Made by a program: the position numbers and the translations under genes. A stretch of DNA of 64,000 nucleotides from Saliniramus fredricksonii. Lineage in GTDB: Bacteria > Pseudomonadota > Alphaproteobacteria > Rhizobiales > Beijerinckiaceae. Shown here in pieces: positions 17,346 to 25,849 of this stretch. The stretch is taken from the NCBI RefSeq assembly GCF_900094735.1, contig NZ_FMBM01000002.1, forward strand, positions 1,116,001 through 1,180,000, written 5' to 3'. The notes below the pieces were generated by a model. That model saw only the letters and a list, made by a program, of their open reading frames with translations. It had not been told where the DNA came from and did no database searches. Position 1 is the first letter of the stretch. The number at the start of each line of letters is the position of its first letter.

Positions 17346-18539
17346 ATGCTCCAGGAAATCTATCAGCTCGTCCAGCAGATCGAGCAGGCCAAGAAGGCGG
17401 ACGCGAAAGGGGGCGAGGATGTCGCCGTCCACGTGGACAAGTCCGAAGTGGTCGAACGCCTGCGCGCGCTCTACGAAGCCAAGGCCCGGCGGCTCCCCGA
17501 TGATCGGGCGGCGATGTTTGATCATCTTTTCCTGAATCTCAGTGACGGGATCGATGCGGCCACGAAGCGCGATCTCGCCATGACACTGGCCATGTATCCG
17601 CGCGCGCCGGAAGGCATTGTCGACAAGCTCGTCCAGGATGAGGATCCGGGCGTGGCCGAGCCGTTGCTCAACAGTGCGCTGCGCATCAAGGAACGGTTGC
17701 TTGAAACGGTCGCGCAGCAACGGGGGCAGAAGCACTTGAAGGCTCTTGCCGGGCGTGGCGAAATCGGCGAGCGGGTCACGACCCCGATCGCGCGACGGGG
17801 CGATGACGAGACGGTCCTGGCTCTCTCCGTCAACCGCAGCGCGCGTTTCAGTGAGGAGGGTTTCGATATCCTGTCCGAGCGGGCGCGGGCCAATGCGATC
17901 CTGCGCAGCGTGGTCTGCTCGCGACCGGACATGCCGCCGGCGCAGTTCGACATGCTGCTCAGCCTCGACGGCGCCCTCGTCTGCGAGGAATTCGATGCCG
18001 AATACGGCGATGCCGCGCTGCCGGGCGAGATGCTGGTCGCCATCGTGTCCGCGGCCATGGGTGACGGAGGGCCGACGCGCTTCTCGCGCGCGATGATGGC
18101 CGCTTCCTTCGATTACGTGGCGATGCGCGCGCTCCGGCGATCGGTTGAGCAGGCGGATCTGGAGCGTTGGTTGCGCCGCCGCCAGTATGAGGATGCCATT
18201 GCCGGGCTGGCCATTCTCAGCGCGATTCCCCCTGAATATGTGCAACGGCTGATCGTTGCCGATTCGCTCTACCCGGCAGCCATGCTGGTGAAGGCGATCG
18301 GCTTCGAATGGGGCACGCTGAAGCCGTTCTGGCAGATCCGCAGCGAGGCCGGTGTGGGCCAGGAGGCCCCGAACGAGGTCTACGAGGTCTTCGATGCCAT
18401 CGACACGCTGACGGCGCGGCGTCTGATGCGCCATGTGGCCCTGCGTGAGAAGATCATCGCCTTTCCCGAGGTGGAATTGCCGGAAGACGGCTGGCCCGGA
18501 ACGGCATCGAACGATCAGGCGGACCGACGCGTCGCCTGA
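17346..18539 (+). CDS. DUF2336 domain protein
   Basis: A soluble, largely helical 397-residue protein. Its HEAT-like repeats (ALYEAKARRLPDDRAAMFDHLFLNLSDGID, VDKLVQDEDPGVAEPLLNSA, and RGDDETVLALSVNRSARFSEEGFDILSERARAN) match the alphaproteobacterial DUF2336 family, whose biochemical role is not established. It lies 35 bp after the double-receiver gene, likely as an operon, so it may be an output or partner of that regulator. No signal peptide or membrane helix is seen. Confidence 0.75.
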   Translation: MLQEIYQLVQQIEQAKKADAKGGEDVAVHVDKSEVVERLRALYEAKARRLPDDRAAMFDHLFLNLSDGIDAATKRDLAMTLAMYPRAPEGIVDKLVQDEDPGVAEPLLNSALRIKERLLETVAQQRGQKHLKALAGRGEIGERVTTPIARRGDDETVLALSVNRSARFSEEGFDILSERARANAILRSVVCSRPDMPPAQFDMLLSLDGALVCEEFDAEYGDAALPGEMLVAIVSAAMGDGGPTRFSRAMMAASFDYVAMRALRRSVEQADLERWLRRRQYEDAIAGLAILSAIPPEYVQRLIVADSLYPAAMLVKAIGFEWGTLKPFWQIRSEAGVGQEAPNEVYEVFDAIDTLTARRLMRHVALREKIIAFPEVELPEDGWPGTASNDQADRRVA

Positions 18540-18548
18540 TCCGGCGCT

Positions 18549-18956
18549 TCAGGCCTGGAATTCCGGATCGTTCTCCAGACGGATCGGCTCACCATGCGGC
18601 GTGGCGCGCGCGGCGCGGTCGAGGGCGGCGCGACGGGTTTCGAGCTGGTCCTGCGCGACGAGCTGCTTTTGCGCGATGATGCGCTCCAGTGCGGTGAGCC
18701 AATGCGTGTAATAGGTTGCGCCGTCATCGGGATCGCCTCCGGCCTGCGCCTCGCGGATGACGGCTGAAAGCGTCTGCGCCCACTCTTTCCAGCTGAAGGC
18801 GCCCTGCTCGTGCAGCCGCAGGGTCATGGCGAAGGCCTGTGCTTCCCAGGGCGCGGCAAAGACCGGGCCGTCGGCGCAACGCGGGATCGGCACCTGCGCG
18901 GCGCGGGTGGCGGCGTCGAGCGCGTCAGGCAGGTTCAAGATAGCTCTCCCAGGCAT
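18549..18956 (-). CDS. Nitrile hydratase accessory protein (activator)
   Basis: A 135-residue protein related to nitrile hydratase beta-subunit N-termini. The segment GPVFAAPWEAQAFAMTLRLHEQGAFSWKEWAQTLSAVI and ending YYTHWLTALERIIAQKQL are typical of the P14K/activator family that helps insert cobalt and oxidise the active-site cysteines of the alpha subunit. Its start overlaps the beta-subunit 3' end by 32 bp, indicating translational coupling. It is last in an alpha-beta-activator operon. Confidence 0.88.
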   Translation of the reverse strand: MPGRAILNLPDALDAATRAAQVPIPRCADGPVFAAPWEAQAFAMTLRLHEQGAFSWKEWAQTLSAVIREAQAGGDPDDGATYYTHWLTALERIIAQKQLVAQDQLETRRAALDRAARATPHGEPIRLENDPEFQA

Positions 18957-19584
18957 CGATCCCGACGATCAGCGTCGCATCGGCTTCCTCGCCCCAGAGC
19001 TCACGCCCCGTGAAGCGGACATTGTAGAGCCATTGCGGCTCCTCGCCCTGGCCGTGGGCATGGGTATCGGGAAAAACGTGGACGCCGTGGACCATGGCGA
19101 TGACGCCGCGCTTGCCGCGCGCATAGCGGGGCAGGCGGGTATGGCCGGCGGGGTTCATCACCCGGGTGACGACACTGTCGCCCTGCTTGAATCGCGCTGG
19201 ATGCGCCGGCTCGCGCTCCGTCGGCCCGCCGCGCTTCATGGCGGCTTCGACATCGCCCCCGCGCAGGACGCGCCTGACCGGAACGGGCGCCTCGAGGGCC
19301 GCGCCGGCGGCGAGCTCGGCTTCACTGACGAGCCCGAGCCGCGTGACCAGCCGCTCGACGCCCTTGGTCCAGATCTCGAAATAGCTTGAGGCGAGATAAT
19401 CGGGCGGCGGCAGGGTCTCGCGCGCATGCCGGCTCATGTCGAGATTCCAGGCGCCGCTGGCTCCCATGGCGATGGTGATGCCGAAGGCGCGCCTTTCCCA
19501 GTCGTGATGGAACGGGATTTCACCCGCCTCGATCTGCACGGGGCCGAAACCGTGCATGCCGCCCATATCCTGCGCGCCGTTCAT
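18925..19584 (-). CDS. nthB: Nitrile hydratase beta subunit
   Basis: Partner of the metal-binding alpha subunit in the enzyme that hydrates nitriles to amides. [16 protein letters not shown] and [32 protein letters not shown] are signature beta-subunit text. The C-terminal half has the SH3-like barrel ([49 protein letters not shown]). It overlaps the alpha-subunit gene by 4 bp (ATGA-type junction). Confidence 0.95.
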   Translation of the reverse strand: MNGAQDMGGMHGFGPVQIEAGEIPFHHDWERRAFGITIAMGASGAWNLDMSRHARETLPPPDYLASSYFEIWTKGVERLVTRLGLVSEAELAAGAALEAPVPVRRVLRGGDVEAAMKRGGPTEREPAHPARFKQGDSVVTRVMNPAGHTRLPRYARGKRGVIAMVHGVHVFPDTHAHGQGEEPQWLYNVRFTGRELWGEEADATLIVGIDAWESYLEPA

Positions 19585-20252
19585 GCCGCGCTCTCCCCGT
19601 TTGCGATGCTCTGCGGATCGCGCGCCAGTCCGGTACCGATCATCGAATCGCGGGTAACGAGATCGGCGAGTTCCTCCTGCGACCAGCCCTGCGTCCCTTC
19701 CGGGCGCATCGGGATGACGAGGTAGCGCATCTCGGCGGTGGAATCCCAGACCCGGATGCGCGTCGTCCCGGGCAGGCTGACGCCGAATTCCGCCAGCACG
19801 CCGCGCGGATCAATTACCGCGCGCGAGCGGTAGGGCGCGGATTTGTACCAGCTCGGCGGCAGGCCAAGTACGGGCCAGGGATAGCAGGAGCACAGGGTGC
19901 AGACGACGAGATTGTGCTCTTCCGGCGTGTTCTCGACCGCGACCATATGCTCGCCCTGGCGGCCCTCGAAGCCCATTGATGCGATGGCCGCCGTCGCGTC
20001 GCGTTTGAGCCAGTCGCGGAAATCGGGATCGGCCCAGGCCCGCGCCACCACCTGCGCGCCGTTGCGCGGGCCGACGCGGGTTTCATACATCTCCACGAGC
20101 ACATCGATCGCGGCGGGGTCGACATAGCCCTTCTCGACGAGGATCGATTCGAGCGCGCGCACGCGCAGATCCATGGGCGAGAGTTCGCTGCCATGGTCGT
20201 GGTCATGGTGATGATGGGCGTGGTGATGATGGGCGTGGTGCTCGTCGCTCAT
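19581..20252 (-). CDS. nthA: Nitrile hydratase alpha subunit, cobalt type
   Basis: Catalytic subunit, 223 residues. The metal site [10 protein letters not shown] (Cys118, Cys121, Ser122, Cys123) is present. Thr after the first Cys is the cobalt-type form, whereas iron-type enzymes have Ser. The following [18 protein letters not shown] and [17 protein letters not shown] are conserved. The N terminus carries a striking His-rich run (residues 5-20, broken by Ala/Asp), plausibly a metal-binding tag aiding cobalt loading. ATG 20252 has GGAGGA upstream. The amide product would need an amidase, which is not in the window; the operon lies beside glnBA. Confidence 0.95.
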   Translation of the reverse strand: MSDEHHAHHHHAHHHHDHDHGSELSPMDLRVRALESILVEKGYVDPAAIDVLVEMYETRVGPRNGAQVVARAWADPDFRDWLKRDATAAIASMGFEGRQGEHMVAVENTPEEHNLVVCTLCSCYPWPVLGLPPSWYKSAPYRSRAVIDPRGVLAEFGVSLPGTTRIRVWDSTAEMRYLVIPMRPEGTQGWSQEELADLVTRDSMIGTGLARDPQSIANGESAA

Positions 20253-20361
20253 GCTTTCCTCCGACCGGCTTTCACCAGCTCTCATGTGGCCGCGAGTCTA
20301 GCGCCGTCGCGTGACCGCGCAAGGCGTGATTCCGGAGGGAGGCTTTGGCATGGTTGCGCCG

Positions 20362-20394
20362 AAACGAAAAACCGGGACGCTTTCGCGCCCCGGT
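20362..20394 (-). terminator. Rho-independent terminator of glnA
   Basis: On the minus strand ACCGGGGCGC and GCGTCCCGGT pair (one mismatch) around GAAA, followed by TTTTCGTTT. It sits 50 bp past the glnA stop and insulates the nitrile hydratase operon. Confidence 0.75.
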
Positions 20395-20444
20395 CTGTAT
20401 TCGGACGATCCGGACGCCGCCCGGCGGGCCGGGCGGGTGCCGCA

Positions 20445-21854
20445 TCAGACGGAGTAGTACATGTCGAACTCGACCGGGTGCGGCGTGTGATCGAAGCGGA
20501 TGACGTCTTCCATCTTCAGGGCGATATAGGCATCGATCATGTCGTCGTTGAAGACGCCGCCGGCCTTGAGGAAGGCGCGATCCTTGTCGAGAGCCGTAAG
20601 CGCCTCGCGCAGGGAGGTGGCGACGGTCGGGATCTTCTTCAGTTCGCGCGGGGGCAGATCGTAGAGATCCTTGTCCATCGCCTGACCGGGATCGATCTTG
20701 TTCAGGATGCCGTCGAGGCCGGCCATGACGAGGGCCGCGAAGCCGAGATACGGGTTCGCCGTCGGATCGGGGAAGCGAACCTCGACGCGCTTCGCTTTCG
20801 GCGACGTCGTCCACGGGATACGGCAGGAGGCCGAGCGGTTGCGCGAAGAATAAGCCAGCAGCACCGGCGCCTCGAAGCCCGGGACCAGACGCTTGTACGA
20901 ATTTGTCGAGGGGTTGGTGAAAGCGTTGATGGCACGGGCATGCTTGATCACGCCACCGATATACCACAGGCATTCCTGGCTGAGATCGGCGTATTTGTCG
21001 CCGGCGAAGAGCGGCTTCCCGTCCTTCCAGATCGACTGGTGCACGTGCATGCCGGAGCCGTTGTCACCATAGACGGGCTTGGGCATGAAGGTGGCGGACT
21101 TGCCGAAGGAATGGGCGACGTTGTGGATGCAGTACTTGTAGACCTGCATCAGATCGCCCATGCGGGTGAGCGTATCAAACTTCATGCCAAGCTCGTGCTG
21201 GGCGCTGGCCACCTCGTGATGGTGCTTCTCGACCTGGACGCCCATCTCGGCCATGGAGGCGAGCATTTCGGAGCGCATGTCCTGCCCGGAATCCAGCGGC
21301 GGGACGGGGAAGTAGCCGCCCTTGGTGCGGATGCGGTGACCCATGTTGCCGCTCTCGTAATCCGCCATGGAGTTCGAGGGCAGCTCGACGGAATCGAGCA
21401 CGAAGCCGGTATTGTAGGGCTCGGCGGCGAACTTCACGTCGTCGAAGACGAAGAACTCGGCTTCCGGGCCGATCATGACGGTGTCGCCGAGACCGGTGGA
21501 CTTCAGAAAGGCTTCCGCCTTCTTGGCGATGCCGCGCGGATCGCGGTTATAAGGCTCGCCGGAAGCGGGTTCGAGGATGTCGCAGACGATCGACATGGTG
21601 GGCGCCGCGAAGAACGGATCCATCACGGCCGTCTCCGGATCGGGCATCAGGCACATGTCGGATTCGTTGATCGCCTTCCAGCCGGCGATGGACGAACCAT
21701 CGAACATCACGCCATCGGCGAAGAGATCCTCATCGACCATGGTGACGTCAAAGGTGACGTGCTGCCACTTACCCTTGGGATCGGTGAAGCGAAAATCGAC
21801 GTATTTGACGTCGTTGTCCTTGAGTGCCTTGAGCACATCGTTGGCCGACTTCAT
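20445..21854 (-). CDS. glnA: Glutamine synthetase type I
   Basis: ATP-dependent ligation of ammonia to glutamate, central to nitrogen assimilation. The 469-residue length is normal for GSI. Visible are [20 protein letters not shown] (beta-grasp/latch), the metal/ATP region [27 protein letters not shown], the glutamate-site region [22 protein letters not shown] and [11 protein letters not shown]. The Tyr in the last is the adenylylation site targeted by GlnE, so activity is probably controlled post-translationally. ATG 21854 is preceded by AAGAGGACAGG. It lies 82 bp downstream of glnB on the same strand. Confidence 0.97.
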   Translation of the reverse strand: MKSANDVLKALKDNDVKYVDFRFTDPKGKWQHVTFDVTMVDEDLFADGVMFDGSSIAGWKAINESDMCLMPDPETAVMDPFFAAPTMSIVCDILEPASGEPYNRDPRGIAKKAEAFLKSTGLGDTVMIGPEAEFFVFDDVKFAAEPYNTGFVLDSVELPSNSMADYESGNMGHRIRTKGGYFPVPPLDSGQDMRSEMLASMAEMGVQVEKHHHEVASAQHELGMKFDTLTRMGDLMQVYKYCIHNVAHSFGKSATFMPKPVYGDNGSGMHVHQSIWKDGKPLFAGDKYADLSQECLWYIGGVIKHARAINAFTNPSTNSYKRLVPGFEAPVLLAYSSRNRSASCRIPWTTSPKAKRVEVRFPDPTANPYLGFAALVMAGLDGILNKIDPGQAMDKDLYDLPPRELKKIPTVATSLREALTALDKDRAFLKAGGVFNDDMIDAYIALKMEDVIRFDHTPHPVEFDMYYSV

Positions 21855-21936
21855 GATGGACCTGTCCTCTTTTCTTGACGCTTGCAAGCGAAGGATCCGG
21901 CGTGAGGCCGGGTTTCGCGGTTGGTTTCCGAGACAG

Positions 21937-22332
<396 letters not shown>

Positions 22333-22401
22333 TTAACGACACCCCTGCCACGGCTCCGATAGGGAACCCGCTGCAGGTATGCCCATTTACGCAGCGATGT
22401 T

Positions 22402-22418
22402 TGCATAAAATTTATGCA
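22402..22418. promoter_or_regulatory. NtrC-like palindrome upstream of glnBA
   Basis: TGCATAAAATTTATGCA is a perfect 8-1-8 palindrome with the TGCA-N9-TGCA spacing of NtrC sites, lying 127 bp upstream of glnB and 130 bp before nnr. On the glnB strand a degenerate -24/-12-like TGGCAGGGGTGTCGT lies nearer the gene, around 22340-22355. The palindrome is certain; the NtrC identity is inferred. Confidence 0.5.
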
Positions 22419-22547
22419 TTCGCCACTTCTTCAGACGATTTGAGCCGTAATGTTGTGCCATAGCCGTTCACACGCCTTCCTCGCCGCGCGACTCCGCATT
22501 GCTCGGGAGAAAGAGATGGGGCATGCCTGTCCTGCAGGAGGATCGCC

Positions 22548-24029
22548 ATGAACCATCATCGCATTCTCGCCGTCGCCCATATGCGCGAAGCCGACCGGCT
22601 CACGATCGCTTCCGGCGTGCCGGGCATGGTTCTCATGGAGCGCGCCGGCGCGGGCGTGGCGCAGGCCGCCCGCGCCATGCTTGCGCCGACGGGGCGTGTG
22701 GTGATTCTCTGCGGGCCGGGCAATAACGGCGGTGACGGTTTCATTGCCGCGCGCCGCCTCGCCGAGGACGGCTACAGGGTGACGCTCGGTCTCCTCGGCC
22801 CGCGTGAAAGGCTCTCCGGCGATGCGGCTGCTGCGGCGAGGTTGTATGATGGGCCCGTCATTGCGCTGGAGGATATCACTTGCGACGAGGCCGGTCTCGT
22901 TATCGACGCGCTCTTCGGCACCGGTCTGACGCGTGATCTGGAAGGCGCCGTCGCGGCCTGTATCGCACGTGTCGCGCGAAGCGGCGTGCCGGTTCTGGCC
23001 GTGGATATCCCGTCGGGCATCGACGGTGATTCGGGCGCCATACGCGGTGTCGCGCTCCCCGCCACGCGCACCGTCACCTTCGCCGCGCGAAAGCCGGGGC
23101 ACCTGCTGCTGCCCGGGCGTGATCTTTGCGGGGCGATAAGCGTCGTCGATATCGGCATTCCCGATGCCACGTGCGACGGTTTCGCGCCCGCGCTCTTCGC
23201 CAACGAGCCAGCCCTGTGGCGCGATACGCTACCGCGTCCCGAATCGGATACTCACAAATACAAGCGCGGGCACGCGCTGGTGCTCTCCGGCGAGATGCAT
23301 CGCACGGGTGCGGCGCGTCTCGCAGCGCGCGGGGCGTTGCGCGTCGGCGCCGGCGCGGTGACGCTCGCCTCGCCGCGGGCCGCCCTCGCGGTCAATGCAG
23401 CCCATCTCACCGCGATCATGCTCGCGCCCTGCGATACGCCGGAGGAGCTCGGGGTGCTGCTCGAAGATCGCCGCTTCACGGCGGTGGCGCTCGGCCCCGG
23501 TTACGGGGTCGGCGAGGCGACGCGCGCCATGGTCAAGGCTGCGGCGCGCACGGGCAGGGGGCTGGTGCTCGACGCCGATGCGCTGACGTCGTTCGCCGGC
23601 GAGGCCTATACGCTCGGCATGGTGGCGAGCGCCGCGCGCGCCTGCGTGCTCACGCCGCATGAGGGCGAGATGCGCCGTCTGTTCGAATCGGCGGAAGGCG
23701 TGCGCGATGCGCCCAACCGCTGGCAGGCGGCCCTGCGCGCGGCGGAGATCGTCCGCTCGGTGGTGATCTGCAAGGGGGGCGACACGATCGTCGCGAGCCC
23801 CGACGGACGCGCCGCGATCCTCGCCGAGACGACCCCCTATCTCGCCACAGCCGGCTCCGGCGACGTGCTCACCGGCATCGTTACCGGCCTGATCGCGCAA
23901 GGCATGCCGGCTTTCGAAGCCGCCTGCGCCGCCGTCTGGCTCCACGCGCGCACCGGTATCGTCTACGGCCCGGGGCTGATCGCGGAGGATCTGAGCGAGG
24001 CGCTGCCGGGGGTGTTGCGGGGGCTGTGA
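22548..24029 (+). CDS. nnr: Bifunctional NAD(P)H-hydrate epimerase/dehydratase
   Basis: Repairs hydrated NAD(P)H. The N-terminal domain (~1-210, YjeF_N) epimerises R/S-NAD(P)HX and shows GRVVILCGPGNNGGDGFIAARRL and VDIPSGIDGDSG. The C-terminal domain (~225-490) is the ADP/ATP-dependent dehydratase with KYKRGHALVLSGEMHRTGAARLAARGALRVGAGAV, LTPHEGEMRRLF and the ribokinase-like TAGSGDVLTGIVTGLIAQG. ATG 22548 follows AGGAGGATCGCC. The 493-residue length fits the fused form. It is divergent from glnB. Confidence 0.95.
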   Translation: MNHHRILAVAHMREADRLTIASGVPGMVLMERAGAGVAQAARAMLAPTGRVVILCGPGNNGGDGFIAARRLAEDGYRVTLGLLGPRERLSGDAAAAARLYDGPVIALEDITCDEAGLVIDALFGTGLTRDLEGAVAACIARVARSGVPVLAVDIPSGIDGDSGAIRGVALPATRTVTFAARKPGHLLLPGRDLCGAISVVDIGIPDATCDGFAPALFANEPALWRDTLPRPESDTHKYKRGHALVLSGEMHRTGAARLAARGALRVGAGAVTLASPRAALAVNAAHLTAIMLAPCDTPEELGVLLEDRRFTAVALGPGYGVGEATRAMVKAAARTGRGLVLDADALTSFAGEAYTLGMVASAARACVLTPHEGEMRRLFESAEGVRDAPNRWQAALRAAEIVRSVVICKGGDTIVASPDGRAAILAETTPYLATAGSGDVLTGIVTGLIAQGMPAFEAACAAVWLHARTGIVYGPGLIAEDLSEALPGVLRGL

Positions 24030-24198
24030 GGGAGCGTGCCGTACCGGCCGTATGGGTTGCCATTTGGCATGATCGGCTGCAGCGAAGCGTGACAGCGCCT
24101 GATCCGACCCAGGCTGTTCGGATGATGCCTCGAACGCTGCTTCGATTGGAATGGGCAGCCGGAATTTATCAATTATAGATTTACGTTAAGGGAAAACT

Positions 24199-24204
24199 TA
24201 TAAT
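24199..24204 (+). promoter_or_regulatory. Consensus -10 hexamer before small lipoprotein
   Basis: TATAAT within the AT-rich stretch 24160-24215; the -35 region is weak. It lies 74 bp before the lipoprotein ATG. The rest of the 24030-24277 gap shows no gene. Confidence 0.4.
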
Positions 24205-24277
24205 ATAGGATAGCATCCGCGACACTTTCTTCTGCCGCGGCGGGGCGAAGCCCGTATGGCAGAGCGAAGGGGGCAAC

Positions 24278-24481
24278 ATGAGAGCGCTGATCATCACCCT
24301 CGCTTGCATGGCCCTGGGGGCTTGCAACACGATCGTTCATGCAACGCTGCCATCATCCGAAATCATCAAACTTGCCAATCGTCCCTTTTCCACCACGAAG
24401 ACGATCCAGGCTCGCGTCATGATCCAAGTGGAAACCTCTTGCGAGGAATACAAAGAGCCGGATCTAAAAGTAGTTGAGTGA
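24278..24481 (+). CDS. Small predicted lipoprotein, possibly truncated by the IS element
   Basis: A 67-residue protein with a lipoprotein signal: short basic start, hydrophobic core and lipobox ALGAC, giving a mature chain of about 52 residues beginning CNTIVHATLPSSE. A GAAGGGGG ribosome site precedes ATG 24278. Its stop lies only 8 bp before the left end of the IS5-family element. The mature part has no recognised domain and may be the front of a longer protein cut by the insertion, or an intact small lipoprotein. Confidence 0.5.
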   Translation: MRALIITLACMALGACNTIVHATLPSSEIIKLANRPFSTTKTIQARVMIQVETSCEEYKEPDLKVVE

Positions 24482-24489
24482 TATCAAAG

Positions 24490-25385
24490 GGTTGTGATTC
24501 AACCGTCTTTGTCGAGAAGATGGAGGATCGAATGCCCTGGGATGATATCACTCGCCGGCAGCATAACCGGGACCATCTGCGTTATCCAAGTGATTTGATG
24601 GACCGGGAATGGGCGATTTTGGCGCCGCTGATCCCTCCGGCCAAATCCGGCGGTCGTCCACGCAAGACCGATATGCGAGAGGTGGTGAACGCGATCCTTT
24701 ATATCGCGGGCAGCGGCTGTCAGTGGCGGGCACTGCCGAAGGACTTTCCTCCAGCCTCCACCGTGCGAGGCTATTTCTATTCCTGGCGCGATACCGACCT
24801 CTGGCAGACGATAAACCACATCCTTGTCGCAGCCACGCGGGAACTGGAAGGACGCGAGGCCTCTCCAACTGCCGGTGTCATCGACAGTCAGTCGGTCAAA
24901 ACCACGGAAAGCGGCGGGATCTCTGGCTATGACGCGGGCAAGAAAATCAAGGGACGCAAGCGCCATATCATCACCGACACGCTCGGCCTGATGCTGTTCG
25001 TACTGGTTCATGCCGCCGACATTCAGGACCGGGACGGCGCGCCCGATGTTCTGAAAGCCATCCGGCACCGGTTCCCCTGGCTGCGCCATGTCTTCGCCGA
25101 CGGCGGCTACGCAGGCGACAAGCTGCGCACCGCATTGATCGGCTGCGGCACGTGGACCATCGAGATCATCAAGCGTTCAGATGCTGCCAAAGGCTTCCAC
25201 GTCCTACCCCGGCGATGGGTGGTGGAACGCACCTTCGGATGGTTTGGACGATGCCGCAGGCTCGCAAAGGACTGGGAGAAATCCGTCGAAAGCGCCACCG
25301 CATGGGTCATAGTCGCCAGCATCAGGCTCATGACACGCAGGCTCGCAACCTATTGTGTAATAACATAAACTTTTGAATCCGACTC
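24490..25385 (+). mobile_element. IS5-family insertion sequence
   Basis: About 0.9 kb with one transposase gene flanked by imperfect inverted ends: GGTTGTGATTCAACCG on the left and, read inward, GAGTCGGATTCAAAAG on the right, sharing GATTCAA (10 of 16 positions). I could not settle a target duplication; AAA-type triplets border both ends. The size and architecture fit the IS5 family (IS1031/IS427-like). Exact ends may be off by a few bases. Confidence 0.7.
24532..25368 (+). CDS. IS5-family DDE transposase
   Basis: A 278-residue transposase, apparently intact. LMDREWAILAPLIPP and GRPRKTDMREVVNAILYIAGSGCQWRALP form the N-terminal DUF4096-like region. Catalytic residues sit in GVIDSQSVKTTE (first D), HVFADGGYAG (second D) and RRWVVERTFGWFGRCRRLAKDWE (E with the IS5 Y-R-E-type context). 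I chose ATG 24532 because GGAGG lies five bases upstream; ATG 24520 and an earlier start are alternatives. A full-length frame suggests a recent insertion. Confidence 0.9.
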   Translation: MPWDDITRRQHNRDHLRYPSDLMDREWAILAPLIPPAKSGGRPRKTDMREVVNAILYIAGSGCQWRALPKDFPPASTVRGYFYSWRDTDLWQTINHILVAATRELEGREASPTAGVIDSQSVKTTESGGISGYDAGKKIKGRKRHIITDTLGLMLFVLVHAADIQDRDGAPDVLKAIRHRFPWLRHVFADGGYAGDKLRTALIGCGTWTIEIIKRSDAAKGFHVLPRRWVVERTFGWFGRCRRLAKDWEKSVESATAWVIVASIRLMTRRLATYCVIT

Positions 25386-25441
25386 TAAATGGTGCAATGC
25401 TCTTCGGATTCTCAGTTTTCCTTGGTACGCATGAGGTGACC

Positions 25442-25708
25442 ATGGAAGCCCGCTTTACGCTGCGCGACGCACATAACCACCCGTATCCCTCCGCTGCGCC
25501 CGGGCGCTTCGGCGGCCATGCGAAAAGCCGCATCTACGGGCGGCTCGATTGCCGCGCGGCATTGGCCGCACTCGCGCGCGGCGGGCCTTACGCGCGTCAT
25601 CGCGTCTTCTTCGCCGACGAGGCGAGTGCCGTGAGCGCCGGCTATCGCCCCTGTGCCGTATGCATGCCGGAGGCCTATTCGGCGTGGAAGACGCGCCGTA
25701 GCGGGTGA
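25442..25708 (+). CDS. Ada-like zinc-binding domain protein
   Basis: An 88-residue protein consisting essentially of one Ada_Zn_binding domain: KSRIYGRLDCRAALAALARGGPYARHRVFFADEASAVSAGYRPCAVCMPEAY. Ada itself uses four Cys as the zinc and methyl-accepting site. Here the first position is Gly and three Cys remain (LDC, PCAVC), as in a stand-alone family in rhizobia-type bacteria, so DNA phosphotriester repair cannot be assumed. It starts just after the IS right end; AGGTG stands before ATG 25442. Confidence 0.75.
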   Translation: MEARFTLRDAHNHPYPSAAPGRFGGHAKSRIYGRLDCRAALAALARGGPYARHRVFFADEASAVSAGYRPCAVCMPEAYSAWKTRRSG

Positions 25709-25849
25709 TCCTGCGCTTGCGGATCGCGCATGGCTGCCGGTTGTGCAGCGCAGTGCCGCATGGCATGCCGGTCTTCGGGTATGTGGTGGCGGCTCCCTTG
25801 GCCCCCGTCGCGGCATGCCTGCTTCGTAGCGCTTACCGGAACCCGCTCC

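Noticed and set aside
20193-21878. 561-codon plus-strand frame opposite glnA
   Set aside because: Shadow of glutamine synthetase; no recognisable domain.
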